Source of the DNA: an uncultured Lachnospiraceae bacterium
GTDB lineage: Bacteria; Bacillota; Clostridia; Lachnospirales; Lachnospiraceae
Direction of reading: 5' to 3'
DNA length: 32,409 nucleotides
Assembly: GCA_948470755.1 (NCBI GenBank)
Contig: CAOKPU010000038.1
Location: 1 to 32,409 of the forward strand
Each line of letters starts with the position of its first letter. Positions within the stretch are counted from its first letter, which is position 1. Shown here piece after piece: positions 15,097 to 23,606 of the stretch. Position numbers and translations under genes: made by a program. Under the pieces are notes generated by a model. It searched no databases. It was not told the origin of the DNA and saw only the letters and a list, made by a program, of their open reading frames with translations.

Positions 15097-15969
15097 TCAG
15101 GCCATAGGGGGGAACTGCTTCCGGTAAGAAGAGGCGCTTTGGCCATAGTAGCGTTTAAAGGAAGCGGAAAAATGCTCAATGCAGGAATAACCGGTATCCT
15201 CGGCGATTTTGGTAATGGATAAATCCTGGTTTTGTAAAAGAATGGAGGCGGCAGACATGCGGGCTTCCGTTTTTTTCTGTAGAAAAGTTTTCCCGTAATG
15301 ATCTTTCAGGAGACGTTCTGTCTGGCGGATGCCAAGCCCAAGGCGGGAGGAGAGCATGTCAAGGCTTAGGGTGCGGTACTCGTAAAGAAAACATTCCTCG
15401 ATGATGAGATATTTATTTTCAATTAAATTAGGGGCGTTTGTATGGGGATTGGTTTCTATCTGGCCTTCATAATTCCTGATCATTTTTATGATAAGCTGCT
15501 TAAGCATGATTTCAGCCTGTATGGAATAGCCGGTATAATGGTGTTCCAGTTCGGAAAAAAGCTGTTTCATTAATGTATGGACATCCTGGCTGTCCTGCCC
15601 GAACCAGAAACTGGTCTGTCGGAAGATCCTGGCAAGGGATTTTTCTTCCAAAGAAGAGGAAAGGGCGGGACTATGCCCGGTTTTCAGATAAATACAATAT
15701 TCCCACATAGGATCTTTTTTATCAGGGATCTGGGAGTGTTCGATAAAAGGGCCGGTGACGAAAAGCGTATTAGGGATGATCTCATAAGGATCCCCGTCAA
15801 TAACAGCCCTTCCGTAGCCAAAAGGGATATAGTGGATTTCAAAACTGTTTTTGCTATGGCTATGCTTAGGGATGGAGCGTTCAAAACGTTCCAGGACGAT
15901 GTTGGAAATATGGAAATCATATTCACCCAGAGTAAAATGCAAATCAAAATGATCGAGCCGTTTGAGCAT
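15097..15969 (-). CDS. AraC-family transcriptional regulator (cupin plus HTH)
   Basis: 290 residues from the start at 15969. N-terminal part has a cupin-like ligand domain (IPKHSHSKNSFEIHYIPFGYGRAVIDGDPYEI). C-terminal AraC double HTH: SLDMLSSRLGLGIRQTERLLKDHYGKTF, then ITKIAEDTGYSCIEHFSASFKRYYGQSASSYRK. The frame is open to 16044, but the upstream part is basic and AT-rich and overlaps promoter elements, so the shorter start is preferred. It is divergent from the zinc dehydrogenase/aldo-keto reductase pair and probably controls it. Confidence 0.9.
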   Translation of the reverse strand: MLKRLDHFDLHFTLGEYDFHISNIVLERFERSIPKHSHSKNSFEIHYIPFGYGRAVIDGDPYEIIPNTLFVTGPFIEHSQIPDKKDPMWEYCIYLKTGHSPALSSSLEEKSLARIFRQTSFWFGQDSQDVHTLMKQLFSELEHHYTGYSIQAEIMLKQLIIKMIRNYEGQIETNPHTNAPNLIENKYLIIEECFLYEYRTLSLDMLSSRLGLGIRQTERLLKDHYGKTFLQKKTEARMSAASILLQNQDLSITKIAEDTGYSCIEHFSASFKRYYGQSASSYRKQFPPMA

Positions 15970-15993
15970 AAAAATAACCAACCTTTTTAATTT

Positions 15994-16022
15994 AATATAC
16001 TTCTGTTTTAGAAAGATTGCAA
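15994..16022 (-). promoter_or_regulatory. Promoter of the AraC gene
   Basis: On the minus strand, TTGCAA (16017-16022), 17 bases, then TATATT (15994-15999), about 25 bases before the AraC start. Good match to a sigma-A promoter. Confidence 0.6.
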
Positions 16023-16043
16023 CAAATATTCGAGAACACGACA

Positions 16044-16101
16044 TAAAAATGTTAAAAATGTCAAAGGAATCCCTTACAGAATAAAAGGAAAGGATTATAA
16101 T
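16044..16101 (+). promoter_or_regulatory. Promoter and possible activator repeats of the dehydrogenase/reductase pair
   Basis: TTACAG (16074-16079), 16 bases, then TATAAT (16096-16101). Immediately upstream is a perfect tandem 9-mer, TAAAAATGT twice (16044-16061), at the position expected for an AraC-type activator. Confidence 0.55.
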
Positions 16102-16197
16102 AGAATCAGAAAGAAAAAACGTCAGGGCCGGAGGACAGGAGACGGCGGATAAAGTAAAAAAGAAAACGGCAGACCGGAGAAAAGGAGGAAAAGCAGC

Positions 16198-17250
16198 ATG
16201 AGTAAGATGATGGGGGCGATTTTGCCCGGAAACAGCACGGTGGAACTAAAGGAATTCGATATCCCGAAGCCGGGCCACGGACAGGTCTTGGTACAGACAA
16301 AGGCAACTACGATCTGCGGGAGCGATATCCGGTGCATTTACAGGGAACATGTTGGAAAGGGGCCGGAGGGATATATACCGGGCATGATTGCAGGTCATGA
16401 GCCTTGCGGCGTTATTGTAGAAGAAGGGGAAGGGCTGAAGCGTTTTAAAAAAGGCGACAGGGTAGTTGTATATCATATTTCCGGATGCGGCGTCTGCAAC
16501 GACTGCAGGCGGGGATATTACATTTCCTGTACGAGCGAACACAGGCAGGCTTACGGCTGGCAGAGGAACGGAGGTATGGCCCCTTACATATTGGCGGAAG
16601 AAAAGGATTTGATCGCACTGCCTGATGAACTGACTTATAAGGACGGCGCACAGGTAGCCTGCGGGTTCGGCACAGTATATGAAGCAATCGAAAAAATCGG
16701 AGTCTGCGGGAATGACGCGGTGCTTGTTACAGGCCTTGGGCCGGTAGGGCTTGCCGCTTTGATGCTGGCTAAATGCATGGGGGCAAATAAGCTCATTGGA
16801 GTGGAAATGAACGATTACCGTATTGGCCTGGCAAAGAAATTGGGCCTGGCGGATTATGTATTTAAGCCGGGGGATGACGCTTTGGAAAAGATTCTGGAAG
16901 TGACAGGAGGCAAAGGAGTGGAAAGGGCGATTGACGCCAGCGCAAATGATGCAGGCAGGCAGCTCGCCATAAGGGCAACAAGGGAATGGGGGAAGATCGC
17001 ATTTGTCGGCGAAGGCGGCACCTGTACTTTTAACCCCAGCCCGGATATCATCCATGGACAGAAAACCATTTATGGCTCATGGGTAACTTCATTATGGAAA
17101 ATGGAAGAACTGGTGGAACGCCTGGTAAGATGGGGGATCCATCCGGAAGATTTGGTAACTCATGAATTCCCGTTGGAAAAAGCGGATGAGGCATATGCTT
17201 TGATGGCAGGCGGGCAATGCGGTAAAGTTGCGGTTACTTTTGAAGATTAA
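16198..17250 (+). CDS. Zinc-dependent dehydrogenase (sorbitol/threonine dehydrogenase-like)
   Basis: 350-residue medium-chain dehydrogenase. Catalytic zinc: C40 (TICGSDI), H67-E68 (AGHEPCG). Structural zinc lobe present: C97, C100, C103, C111 (GCGVCNDCRRGYYISC). NAD-binding motif GLGPVGLAALMLAKCMG. No targeting helix, unlike the BMC enzyme at 2795, so it should act in the cytosol. Substrate unknown: in this setting a sugar, sugar alcohol, lactaldehyde or propanediol are candidates. GGAGG precedes ATG at 16198. Forms a two-gene unit with the aldo/keto reductase under the divergent AraC regulator. Confidence 0.88.
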   Translation: MSKMMGAILPGNSTVELKEFDIPKPGHGQVLVQTKATTICGSDIRCIYREHVGKGPEGYIPGMIAGHEPCGVIVEEGEGLKRFKKGDRVVVYHISGCGVCNDCRRGYYISCTSEHRQAYGWQRNGGMAPYILAEEKDLIALPDELTYKDGAQVACGFGTVYEAIEKIGVCGNDAVLVTGLGPVGLAALMLAKCMGANKLIGVEMNDYRIGLAKKLGLADYVFKPGDDALEKILEVTGGKGVERAIDASANDAGRQLAIRATREWGKIAFVGEGGTCTFNPSPDIIHGQKTIYGSWVTSLWKMEELVERLVRWGIHPEDLVTHEFPLEKADEAYALMAGGQCGKVAVTFED

Positions 17251-17270
17251 ATGGACGGAAAGGAAGAAAA

Positions 17271-18281
17271 ATGGAAAATAAAATAAATCCAGCCGATGTG
17301 CCGAAAAAGAAGTTATATACGGGAGAGGAAATCCCTTCTGTCGGCCTTGGGACTTTTGGGTCGGATAAATATACGCCGGAACAGGTCAGCAATGCCGTAT
17401 ACGGGGCGATCTTAAGCGGTTACCGCCTGATTGATTGTGCATCCGTATATCAGAATGAAGACAGGATCGGCGAAGTGCTGCAAAGAGTGTTTTCTAAGAC
17501 GGATATTAAGAGGGAAGAATTGTTTATTACCTCAAAAGTATGGAATGATATGCACAGGGAGGTTTTAAAATCTTGTGAAAAAAGCCTAAAAGACCTGCAG
17601 TTGGATGATATCGACTTATATTTTGTACACTGGCCGTTCCCTAATTATCATGCGCCCGGCTGCAGCGGGGATTCCAGGAACCCGGACTCAAAGCCGTTTT
17701 CCGTTGACGAATTTATGGATACGTGGCGCCAGTGCGAAGAATTGGTGGAAAAGGGTATGGTGAGGCATATCGGGATGTCCAATATGACGATCCCCAAATT
17801 GGAGGCGGTCTTGCCGTTATGCAAAATCAAACCGGCGGCCCTTGAACTGGAATGCCATCCTGGCTTCCAACAGCCGGAATTGTTTGAATATGCGGTAAGC
17901 CATGGGATACAGCCGATTGGCTATTGCCCGATCGGATCCCCGTCCAGGCCGGAGAGGGATAGGACCAGCGAGGATGTAGCGGATACCCAGATGCCTGAAA
18001 TCGTTGAGATTGCCGAAGCGCATCGGGTACATCCGGCCCTGATATGCCTGAAATGGGCGGTGCAAAGAGGACAGATACCGATTCCCTTCTCCGTGAAGGA
18101 ACCGCAATATATCAGTAATCTGAAATGTGTAACGGAGGATCCTCTTACGGAAGAGGAAATGGGAAGGATCCAAAAGGCGGATAAAAACTGCCGGTTGATC
18201 AAAGGACAGGTGTTCTTGTGGCAGGGGGCTGCCGGTTGGGAAGATTTGTGGGATCTGGGCGGAGAAATAACAGGGGCTTAG
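17271..18281 (+). CDS. Aldo/keto reductase
   Basis: 336-residue NAD(P)H-dependent aldo/keto reductase. The catalytic tetrad is complete: D55 and Y60 (RLIDCASVYQNE), K89 (FITSKVWND) and H120 (YFVHWPFP). Further family motifs: VRHIGMSNMTI, PAALELECHPGFQQ and PIPFSVKEPQYI. It begins 20 bases after the zinc dehydrogenase and shares its operon. Possible roles are lactaldehyde reduction to 1,2-propanediol or reduction of a keto-sugar; the sequence alone does not decide. Confidence 0.9.
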   Translation: MENKINPADVPKKKLYTGEEIPSVGLGTFGSDKYTPEQVSNAVYGAILSGYRLIDCASVYQNEDRIGEVLQRVFSKTDIKREELFITSKVWNDMHREVLKSCEKSLKDLQLDDIDLYFVHWPFPNYHAPGCSGDSRNPDSKPFSVDEFMDTWRQCEELVEKGMVRHIGMSNMTIPKLEAVLPLCKIKPAALELECHPGFQQPELFEYAVSHGIQPIGYCPIGSPSRPERDRTSEDVADTQMPEIVEIAEAHRVHPALICLKWAVQRGQIPIPFSVKEPQYISNLKCVTEDPLTEEEMGRIQKADKNCRLIKGQVFLWQGAAGWEDLWDLGGEITGA

Positions 18282-18287
18282 ATTAGA

Positions 18288-18332
18288 TTGATAAAATCAG
18301 CTTGATGGCTGATTTTATCAATCGGCGTTTTT
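18288..18332 (+). terminator. Terminator after the aldo/keto reductase
   Basis: TTGATAAAATCAGC (18288-18301) pairs perfectly with GCTGATTTTATCAA (18308-18321) around a six-base loop; T5 follows a short spacer at 18328-18332. Confidence 0.75.
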
Positions 18333-18410
18333 CATCCGGATTTGCGCCGCTGTAAGGCTGCGGTATGGGGGCAGGATTGTCTGATTGTACGAAGCTGTCA
18401 GGTAAATAAT

Positions 18411-18463
18411 GAAATAGAATAATCCGCCCGGGGCAGGAAGCCTCGGGCGGATTATTCTATTTC
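18411..18463. terminator. 24-bp inverted repeat, probable bidirectional terminator
   Basis: Arms 18411-18434 and 18440-18463 are complementary over all 24 positions except one G-T wobble, with loop AGGAA. The base is A/T-rich and the top is GC-rich (CCGCCCG). It lies in the 328-base gene-free gap (18282-18609) between converging genes; the rest of the gap (18464-18609) shows nothing I can identify. Confidence 0.6.
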
Positions 18464-18609
18464 AGGGAAAATCCAACAGGAGATTTTTAACCCTTTTCTG
18501 TAAGATTTTCAATTTAAAAAACTTTCGGGTATTCATATAATAAAGTTGTTAGATAGGGTCGAAAACCGTTGCAGGGATTGGCCCTTGCCCGTATAGGGAA
18601 ACGATAGGG

Positions 18610-19143
18610 CTATTCCTTGGGCGGGCTGGATACATCGGGGTGGAGATAGGCATACTGAAGAGCTTTTAAATCTGAGGTTATCATAAGGCTTAGGATGATA
18701 TTCCCTTCTTCCCGGTACCATACGCGTCCTGCGTTGGTTGGCTGATCTGTTTCCGGGGCATCCCCATTGACGATTGCATCCACGGATTCTTCAATAACGT
18801 TATAGAAGTTGTAGAGTTCCTGTTCTTCATCTGCGGAGCAAGTCCAGGCGATGCACATCAGGCGTCCTTCTCCATCGAACATATATTTAATTGTTCCTTG
18901 GCGTTCCTGATAAGTTTTAGGGTAGGTATAACAGGTCCCGCCGTATACGGAAGCATATGTGGAATAACCTTCCCCCTCGGAAGAGAGGATGTCTTCGAGC
19001 GTATCATCCCAGGAAGCGTCGCTAAAGGGGGCGGCGGGGGTTTTGGGATTAGCTTTTCCACAGCCTAAGGGCAGCAAAAGGGCGGGAAGCAGAAGGAAAA
19101 AGAATAGTTTTTGCAATTTTGTTATTTTGATTGATGGTTTCAT
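18610..19143 (-). CDS. Predicted lipoprotein of unknown function
   Basis: 177 residues from the ATG at 19143, which has AAAAGGAG upstream on the minus strand. Signal peptide KITKLQKLFFFLLLPALLLPLGC ends in a lipobox, with C28 as lipidation site; a Pro/Ala-rich spacer follows. The mature domain contains EGEGYSTYASVYGG, YMFDGEGRLMCIAW and GRVWYREEGNIILSLMI. I do not recognise a family. It lies alone on the minus strand, divergent from the DUF4867-like gene, so a link to fucose uptake is uncertain. Confidence 0.8.
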   Translation of the reverse strand: MKPSIKITKLQKLFFFLLLPALLLPLGCGKANPKTPAAPFSDASWDDTLEDILSSEGEGYSTYASVYGGTCYTYPKTYQERQGTIKYMFDGEGRLMCIAWTCSADEEQELYNFYNVIEESVDAIVNGDAPETDQPTNAGRVWYREEGNIILSLMITSDLKALQYAYLHPDVSSPPKE

Positions 19144-19180
19144 ATAAATTCTCCTTTTGACAGTGAATGGGACAAAGAAC

Positions 19181-19209
19181 ATTATAAAGATATTTTTTCA
19201 CATTGGCAA
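19181..19209 (-). promoter_or_regulatory. Promoter of the lipoprotein gene
   Basis: Minus strand TTGCCA (19204-19209), 17 bases, TATAAT (19181-19186); start codon about 38 bases downstream. Confidence 0.65.
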
Positions 19210-19236
19210 GAGGGATCGGCAAAGGTGTTTTATCAT

Positions 19237-19860
19237 ATGAAAATATATAGTGTAGAAGATGCAAGGTTTAAAAAATATGGGAAAATAGTAAAGGGCATTG
19301 ATTTTTCAGGGCTGGTAGAGGCGCTGGAAGAACATACCCCTCTTCCGGAAGGAGTGGAATATGTCCCGGGGCTGGAGATCCTGGAGGCGCTTCCGGTCAG
19401 AAGGGAGCTGGTTTCCAAAAGCTTTGGGGAAATGGAAATCCAGATTGGCTATTGCAATGGACATAATTCTATGCTGAATGCATTGGAATATCATAAAAGT
19501 TCCGAGATTAACGTGGCTGCAACGGATGCAGTCCTGCTGTTAGGAAGTGAGCAGGATATGAAGGATGATTTTACTTATGACACTTCCCTGGCGGAAGCAT
19601 TTTTGCTGCCAAAAGGTACTGCGGTGGAAATTTATGCCACGACGCTTCATTACGCCCCCTGCGGTGTGGGGGATGATGGGTTCAAAGTGGCGATTGTGCT
19701 GCCAAAAGGTACGAATCTGGACTTGGATGATGCACATGCAAAAGGAGAGGATGGCCATCTTACGGCGAAGAACAAATGGCTGCTCGGGCATCCGCAAGGG
19801 AACCTTCCGGAAGGCAGCCCTATGGGGCTGGTAGGGGAAAACTTGTGCGTCAACCGGTAA
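19237..19860 (+). CDS. DUF4867-like protein, sugar-locus associated
   Basis: 207 residues beginning MKIYSVEDARFKKYGKIVKGIDF, which I recognise as DUF4867-like, a family of unknown function often near sugar-use genes in Firmicutes. Segments such as NGHNSMLNALEYHKSSEINVAATDAVLLLGSEQDM and PKGTAVEIYATTLHYAPC suggest a cupin-type beta fold, with H in CNGHN and LHYAPC as possible metal ligands (inference). ATG at 19237 with AAAGG at 19222-19226; an in-frame GTG at 19225 is less likely. It directly precedes the ABC importer genes, so it may process or isomerise the imported sugar. Confidence 0.75.
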   Translation: MKIYSVEDARFKKYGKIVKGIDFSGLVEALEEHTPLPEGVEYVPGLEILEALPVRRELVSKSFGEMEIQIGYCNGHNSMLNALEYHKSSEINVAATDAVLLLGSEQDMKDDFTYDTSLAEAFLLPKGTAVEIYATTLHYAPCGVGDDGFKVAIVLPKGTNLDLDDAHAKGEDGHLTAKNKWLLGHPQGNLPEGSPMGLVGENLCVNR

Positions 19861-19920
19861 ATGCATCCATGCATGGGAAATGTTATGTTAACAAACGAAA
19901 TATGGTTGGGAGGAAGAAAG

Positions 19921-20892
19921 TTGGAAAAGATTAAAGAAAATCCAATTGTAAAAAAAATTGGTATTAACAGAATTGTATTATGCGGCGTTCTTTTACTGAT
20001 GTATGCGGTTTTTTGTATGCTTAGCGATAAGTTTGTCGGGATGCAGAGAATTATGAGCGCATTGAATTATGCGTATTTCCTCGGGTTTTTGTCTCTTGGC
20101 GTTACATTCGTAATCGCTACTGGCGGTATTGATTTCTCCATCGGGCCGGTTATGTTCTGTTCCGCGTTGATTTCCGGCTATTGCCTGACAAGTTATGGCG
20201 TCCCGCTTGCATTAAGCCTTGTCATCAGCATTCTGGTGGGCGCTTTGTTTGGCGTATTTAACGGATATTTTGTAGCCTATTGGACGGTGCCGCCGTTTAT
20301 TATTTCCATGGCGAGCATGAATATTGCAAAAGGGCTTGCGTCTGTATTTACCAAAACCCAGTCCGTAAGCTGGCCGCAGTCGGTAGATGCAAACGGCTGG
20401 TATAGAAGTTTTGTCAAAGTAGGGAATTTCCCGGTAGGGCTTGTTATTTTTCTTGTATTTGCGGTTCTTTGCTCCATATTATTGAACCAGACAAAAGCAG
20501 GACGTTACATATTAAGCCTTGGAAGCAATAAAGAAGCGGTGCGCCTTTCCGGGGTCAATGTGAAAAAATGGGAGATGCTGGCTTATGTTATCTGCGGGAC
20601 TTTGGTCGGTATTGCGGCTATTTTCTTTGTGGCGGCGTATACTACAGTCCAGCCCGGATATGGGGATCAATATAATAATGAAGCCATTGCAGGATGCGTA
20701 ATGGGCGGTACATCCATGGTCGGCGGGCTTGCTTCCATTAGCGGTACCGTAATCGGCGTGTTTATCATTGCTCTTTTGCAGGAAGGTATCTTAGCTCTTG
20801 GATTCAGCAAGGACTATCAGCTCATTATTACCGGTATCATCGTTATCGTGGCGGTTTATGCGGATGTTGCCACAAGGCGTAGGAAAAATTAA
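19921..20892 (+). CDS. ABC sugar importer permease 1 (RbsC/BPD_transp_2 family)
   Basis: About 323 residues with 8-10 membrane segments. Family signs: LGFLSLGVTFVIATGGIDFSIGPVM, VPPFIISMASMNIAKGLASV, and GSNKEAVRLSGVNVKKWEMLAYV, which is the cytoplasmic loop that contacts the ATPase. The likely start is TTG at 19921, preceded at normal spacing by GGGAGGAAG (19908-19916). The in-frame ATG at 19861 directly follows the preceding stop but lacks a binding site. It pairs with the second permease at 22480. Confidence 0.9.
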   Translation: MEKIKENPIVKKIGINRIVLCGVLLLMYAVFCMLSDKFVGMQRIMSALNYAYFLGFLSLGVTFVIATGGIDFSIGPVMFCSALISGYCLTSYGVPLALSLVISILVGALFGVFNGYFVAYWTVPPFIISMASMNIAKGLASVFTKTQSVSWPQSVDANGWYRSFVKVGNFPVGLVIFLVFAVLCSILLNQTKAGRYILSLGSNKEAVRLSGVNVKKWEMLAYVICGTLVGIAAIFFVAAYTTVQPGYGDQYNNEAIAGCVMGGTSMVGGLASISGTVIGVFIIALLQEGILALGFSKDYQLIITGIIVIVAVYADVATRRRKN

Positions 20893-20947
20893 CGTTTGGG
20901 CAATCGGAATATAACTATGGGAAATATGGAAAGGTGAAGGTAAAGAA

Positions 20948-22441
20948 ATGGGCGATACAATCTTAAAAATGAAAGAAATAGATAAATCTTTCCCCGGCGT
21001 ACATGCGTTGGATCATGTAAACTTTGAAGTAAGGAAAGGGGAAGTCCATGCGCTGATGGGAGAAAACGGCGCAGGCAAATCCACTTTGATGAAAGTCCTT
21101 ACAGGGATTTATACAAAAGATTCCGGAAGTATTATGTTTGAAGGGAAAGAAGTGGAATTTCATAATACAAGGGAAGCGCAGGATGCAGGTATTGTTATTG
21201 TGCATCAGGAACTCAATATGCTTGGGCATTTAACGGTAGCGCAGAATATTTTTATTGGCAGGGAGTTTAAGAAAGGCATCCGTATTGACGATAAGAAGAT
21301 GAATGAAGAAGCAGCCAAACTATTCGGGAAGCTTCATATCGACATCGATCCTGCGGAAACCATGAGCAACCTGACGGTCGGGAAGCAGCAGATGTGTGAA
21401 ATTGCAAAGGCAATCTCCCATGAAGCAAAGGTGATCATTTTTGACGAGCCGTCGGCGGCTTTGACGGAAACGGAAATAGAAGAACTCTTTAAAATAATCA
21501 GGGATCTGCGTAAACAGCAGTTAGGCATCGTTTATATCTCTCACCGTATGGATGAAATCAAAGTCATTACGGACAGGGTGACGGTGATGAGGGATGGCGG
21601 TTATGTCGGCACTTTGATTACGAATGATTGTACAAAAGACGATATCATCAATATGATGGTTGGCCGTGTGATTTATGAAGATCCGAAGACGGAAAGCACA
21701 GTGCCAAAGGGCGCCCCGGTAGTGCTTAAGGTGGAGAACCTGAATGCGGGCAGGATGGTGCAGGACGTCAGCTTTGAGCTTAGAAAAGGGGAAATCCTTG
21801 GATTCTCCGGCTTGATGGGGGCAGGAAGGACGGAGACGGCGAGAGCGATTTTCGGCGCAGACCCTAAGACGGGCGGAGATATCTATATTAACGGGCAGAA
21901 AGTGGAAATCAACTCTCCTGAGGACGCCGTAAAGTGCGGCATTGGATATTTGTCGGAAGACCGTAAGCGTTTCGGCATTGTCGTACAGAAATCAGTGGCG
22001 GAGAATTCGACGATGGCAGCGCTGGAAAATTTTGTAAAAGGGCTGTTTATTGATAAAAAGACGGAAAATAAAGTGGCTCAGGATTATGTGGAATCTCTGG
22101 CGACGAAGACTCCCGGCGTAGACCAGTTGGTGGTAAACCTTTCCGGCGGGAACCAGCAGAAAGTAGTTATTGCGAAATGGCTGATCCGCAACTGCGATAT
22201 CCTGATTTTTGATGAGCCTACCAGAGGTATTGACGTAGGCGCTAAAAATGAAATTTATAAACTGATGAACCGCTTGGCGGAAGAAGGCAAATCCATCATT
22301 ATGATTTCTTCGGAAATGACGGAGATTTTAAGGATGAGCGACCGTATCGTTGTTATGTGCGAAGGCAGGAAGACCGGGGAAATAGATATTTCCGAAGCAT
22401 CGCAGGAAATCATAATGAATATGGCAACACGGGAAATATAG
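20948..22441 (+). CDS. ABC sugar importer ATPase, RbsA/MglA type
   Basis: 497-residue double ATPase. First half is complete: Walker A GENGAGKST, signature LTVGKQQMCEIAKAI, Walker B VIIFDEPSAAL, and the switch His in VYISHRMDE. Second half has a degenerate Walker A (GLMGAGRTETARAI) but normal LSGGNQQKVVIAKW and ILIFDEPTRGID, as usual for this class. It energises import through the two flanking permeases. It starts 55 bases after permease 1. Confidence 0.96.
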   Translation: MGDTILKMKEIDKSFPGVHALDHVNFEVRKGEVHALMGENGAGKSTLMKVLTGIYTKDSGSIMFEGKEVEFHNTREAQDAGIVIVHQELNMLGHLTVAQNIFIGREFKKGIRIDDKKMNEEAAKLFGKLHIDIDPAETMSNLTVGKQQMCEIAKAISHEAKVIIFDEPSAALTETEIEELFKIIRDLRKQQLGIVYISHRMDEIKVITDRVTVMRDGGYVGTLITNDCTKDDIINMMVGRVIYEDPKTESTVPKGAPVVLKVENLNAGRMVQDVSFELRKGEILGFSGLMGAGRTETARAIFGADPKTGGDIYINGQKVEINSPEDAVKCGIGYLSEDRKRFGIVVQKSVAENSTMAALENFVKGLFIDKKTENKVAQDYVESLATKTPGVDQLVVNLSGGNQQKVVIAKWLIRNCDILIFDEPTRGIDVGAKNEIYKLMNRLAEEGKSIIMISSEMTEILRMSDRIVVMCEGRKTGEIDISEASQEIIMNMATREI

Positions 22442-22479
22442 GTAAAAACGGAGAATGAGAAAGGAGCAAGATTATAAAG

Positions 22480-23490
22480 ATGAATAAAACGGTTGTGAAA
22501 ACCCCGGAAGAGAAAAAAAGGTCTTTTTTTTCCAGGCCGGGAAGTCAAAAATTTATCGTTCTTCTGGTAGTGGTCTTTTTGTTTATATTTTTTAGTATAT
22601 TCAGTGAGAATTTTAGGAAGTATACGACGATACTTAGCATTATGGATTACTCTTATTACATAGTGTTGATGGCAATTGGCGTAACTTTCCCGCTGATTAC
22701 CGGAGGGGTTGATTTGTCCATAGGTACAGGGCTTATCTGTTATTCCCTGGCGGGAGGTTATCTGGTGGTTCACTGCGGGTGGCCGACATGGGCGGGGATG
22801 ATTGTATCGGTATTGTTTGGCATACTGATCGGTATGTTGAATGGAGTACTGGTATCTATCATGAGCCTGCCGCCGTTTCTGGCAACGCTTTGTACGTGTA
22901 TGATTACCAGGGGCCTTGGTTCCATATGTTCTAAGAGCTTTGGGATTTCCTGGCCTACAAGCGGTTCCGAGGGGAGCTGGTTTCGGGACATCTTTAAGAT
23001 TACGATCGGTGATACCAAATATCCGTTAGGTTTCGTTTGGGTATTGCTTTTAGTACTGTTGATGGCGTTTGTGCTGAACCACACAAAGATCGGGAGATAT
23101 ACCATTGCGATCGGCAGTAATAAAGAAGCTACGATTTTATCCGGTATTAACGTAAGATTTTATCATATTATGGCGTATGTGATCTCCGGGCTCTTTGCAG
23201 GCTTGGCGTCTATCGCATATTCCGCAGTATTTTCGACTGTACAGCCCGGCACGGGAGCCGGATTTGAGCTGGAGGCGATCGGCGGGGCAATCATTGGCGG
23301 GGTTTCTGCTTCCGGGGGTTCCGGAAGCGTAGGCGGTTCGCTGCTCGGCGTATTTGTTATCTGTTTATTAAAGACAGGGCTTCCGTATATTGGGCTGCAG
23401 GCAAACTGGCAGCAGATTATTACCGGCCTGGTATTGATCGGCGCAGTAATGGTGGATATCTTAAAAAAGAAGAAAGCGGCGACGGTATAA
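22480..23490 (+). CDS. ABC sugar importer permease 2 (RbsC/BPD_transp_2 family)
   Basis: 336 residues, hydrophobic throughout, with IVLMAIGVTFPLITGGVDLSIGTG, LPPFLATLCTCMITRGLGS, and the loop GSNKEATILSGINVRFYHIMAYV. Clearly paralogous to permease 1. Importers of this family usually have one permease type as a homodimer; two genes either side of the ATPase point to a heterodimeric channel. AAAGGAGC lies before ATG 22480. Confidence 0.93.
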   Translation: MNKTVVKTPEEKKRSFFSRPGSQKFIVLLVVVFLFIFFSIFSENFRKYTTILSIMDYSYYIVLMAIGVTFPLITGGVDLSIGTGLICYSLAGGYLVVHCGWPTWAGMIVSVLFGILIGMLNGVLVSIMSLPPFLATLCTCMITRGLGSICSKSFGISWPTSGSEGSWFRDIFKITIGDTKYPLGFVWVLLLVLLMAFVLNHTKIGRYTIAIGSNKEATILSGINVRFYHIMAYVISGLFAGLASIAYSAVFSTVQPGTGAGFELEAIGGAIIGGVSASGGSGSVGGSLLGVFVICLLKTGLPYIGLQANWQQIITGLVLIGAVMVDILKKKKAATV

Positions 23491-23529
23491 TAGCTGCGGC
23501 AGGCTGAAATTGGTATGGAGCCGGGCAAA

Positions 23530-23556
23530 ACAGCCTTCTGCTTTATAGAAGGCTGT
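23530..23556 (+). promoter_or_regulatory. Intercistronic hairpin before the binding-protein gene
   Basis: ACAGCCTTCT (23530-23539) pairs perfectly with AGAAGGCTGT (23547-23556), loop GCTTTAT. No T run follows, so it is more likely an RNA processing or stabilising stem that lets the binding-protein message outlive the permease message. Confidence 0.55.
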
Positions 23557-23606
23557 GAAGCAAAACGGCATCATATAGATAACCAAATATTTTAGGAGGA
23601 AAGAAA

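Noticed and set aside
23530-23556. The hairpin before the binding lipoprotein as a true terminator
   Set aside because: No T run follows and the downstream gene clearly belongs to the same importer.
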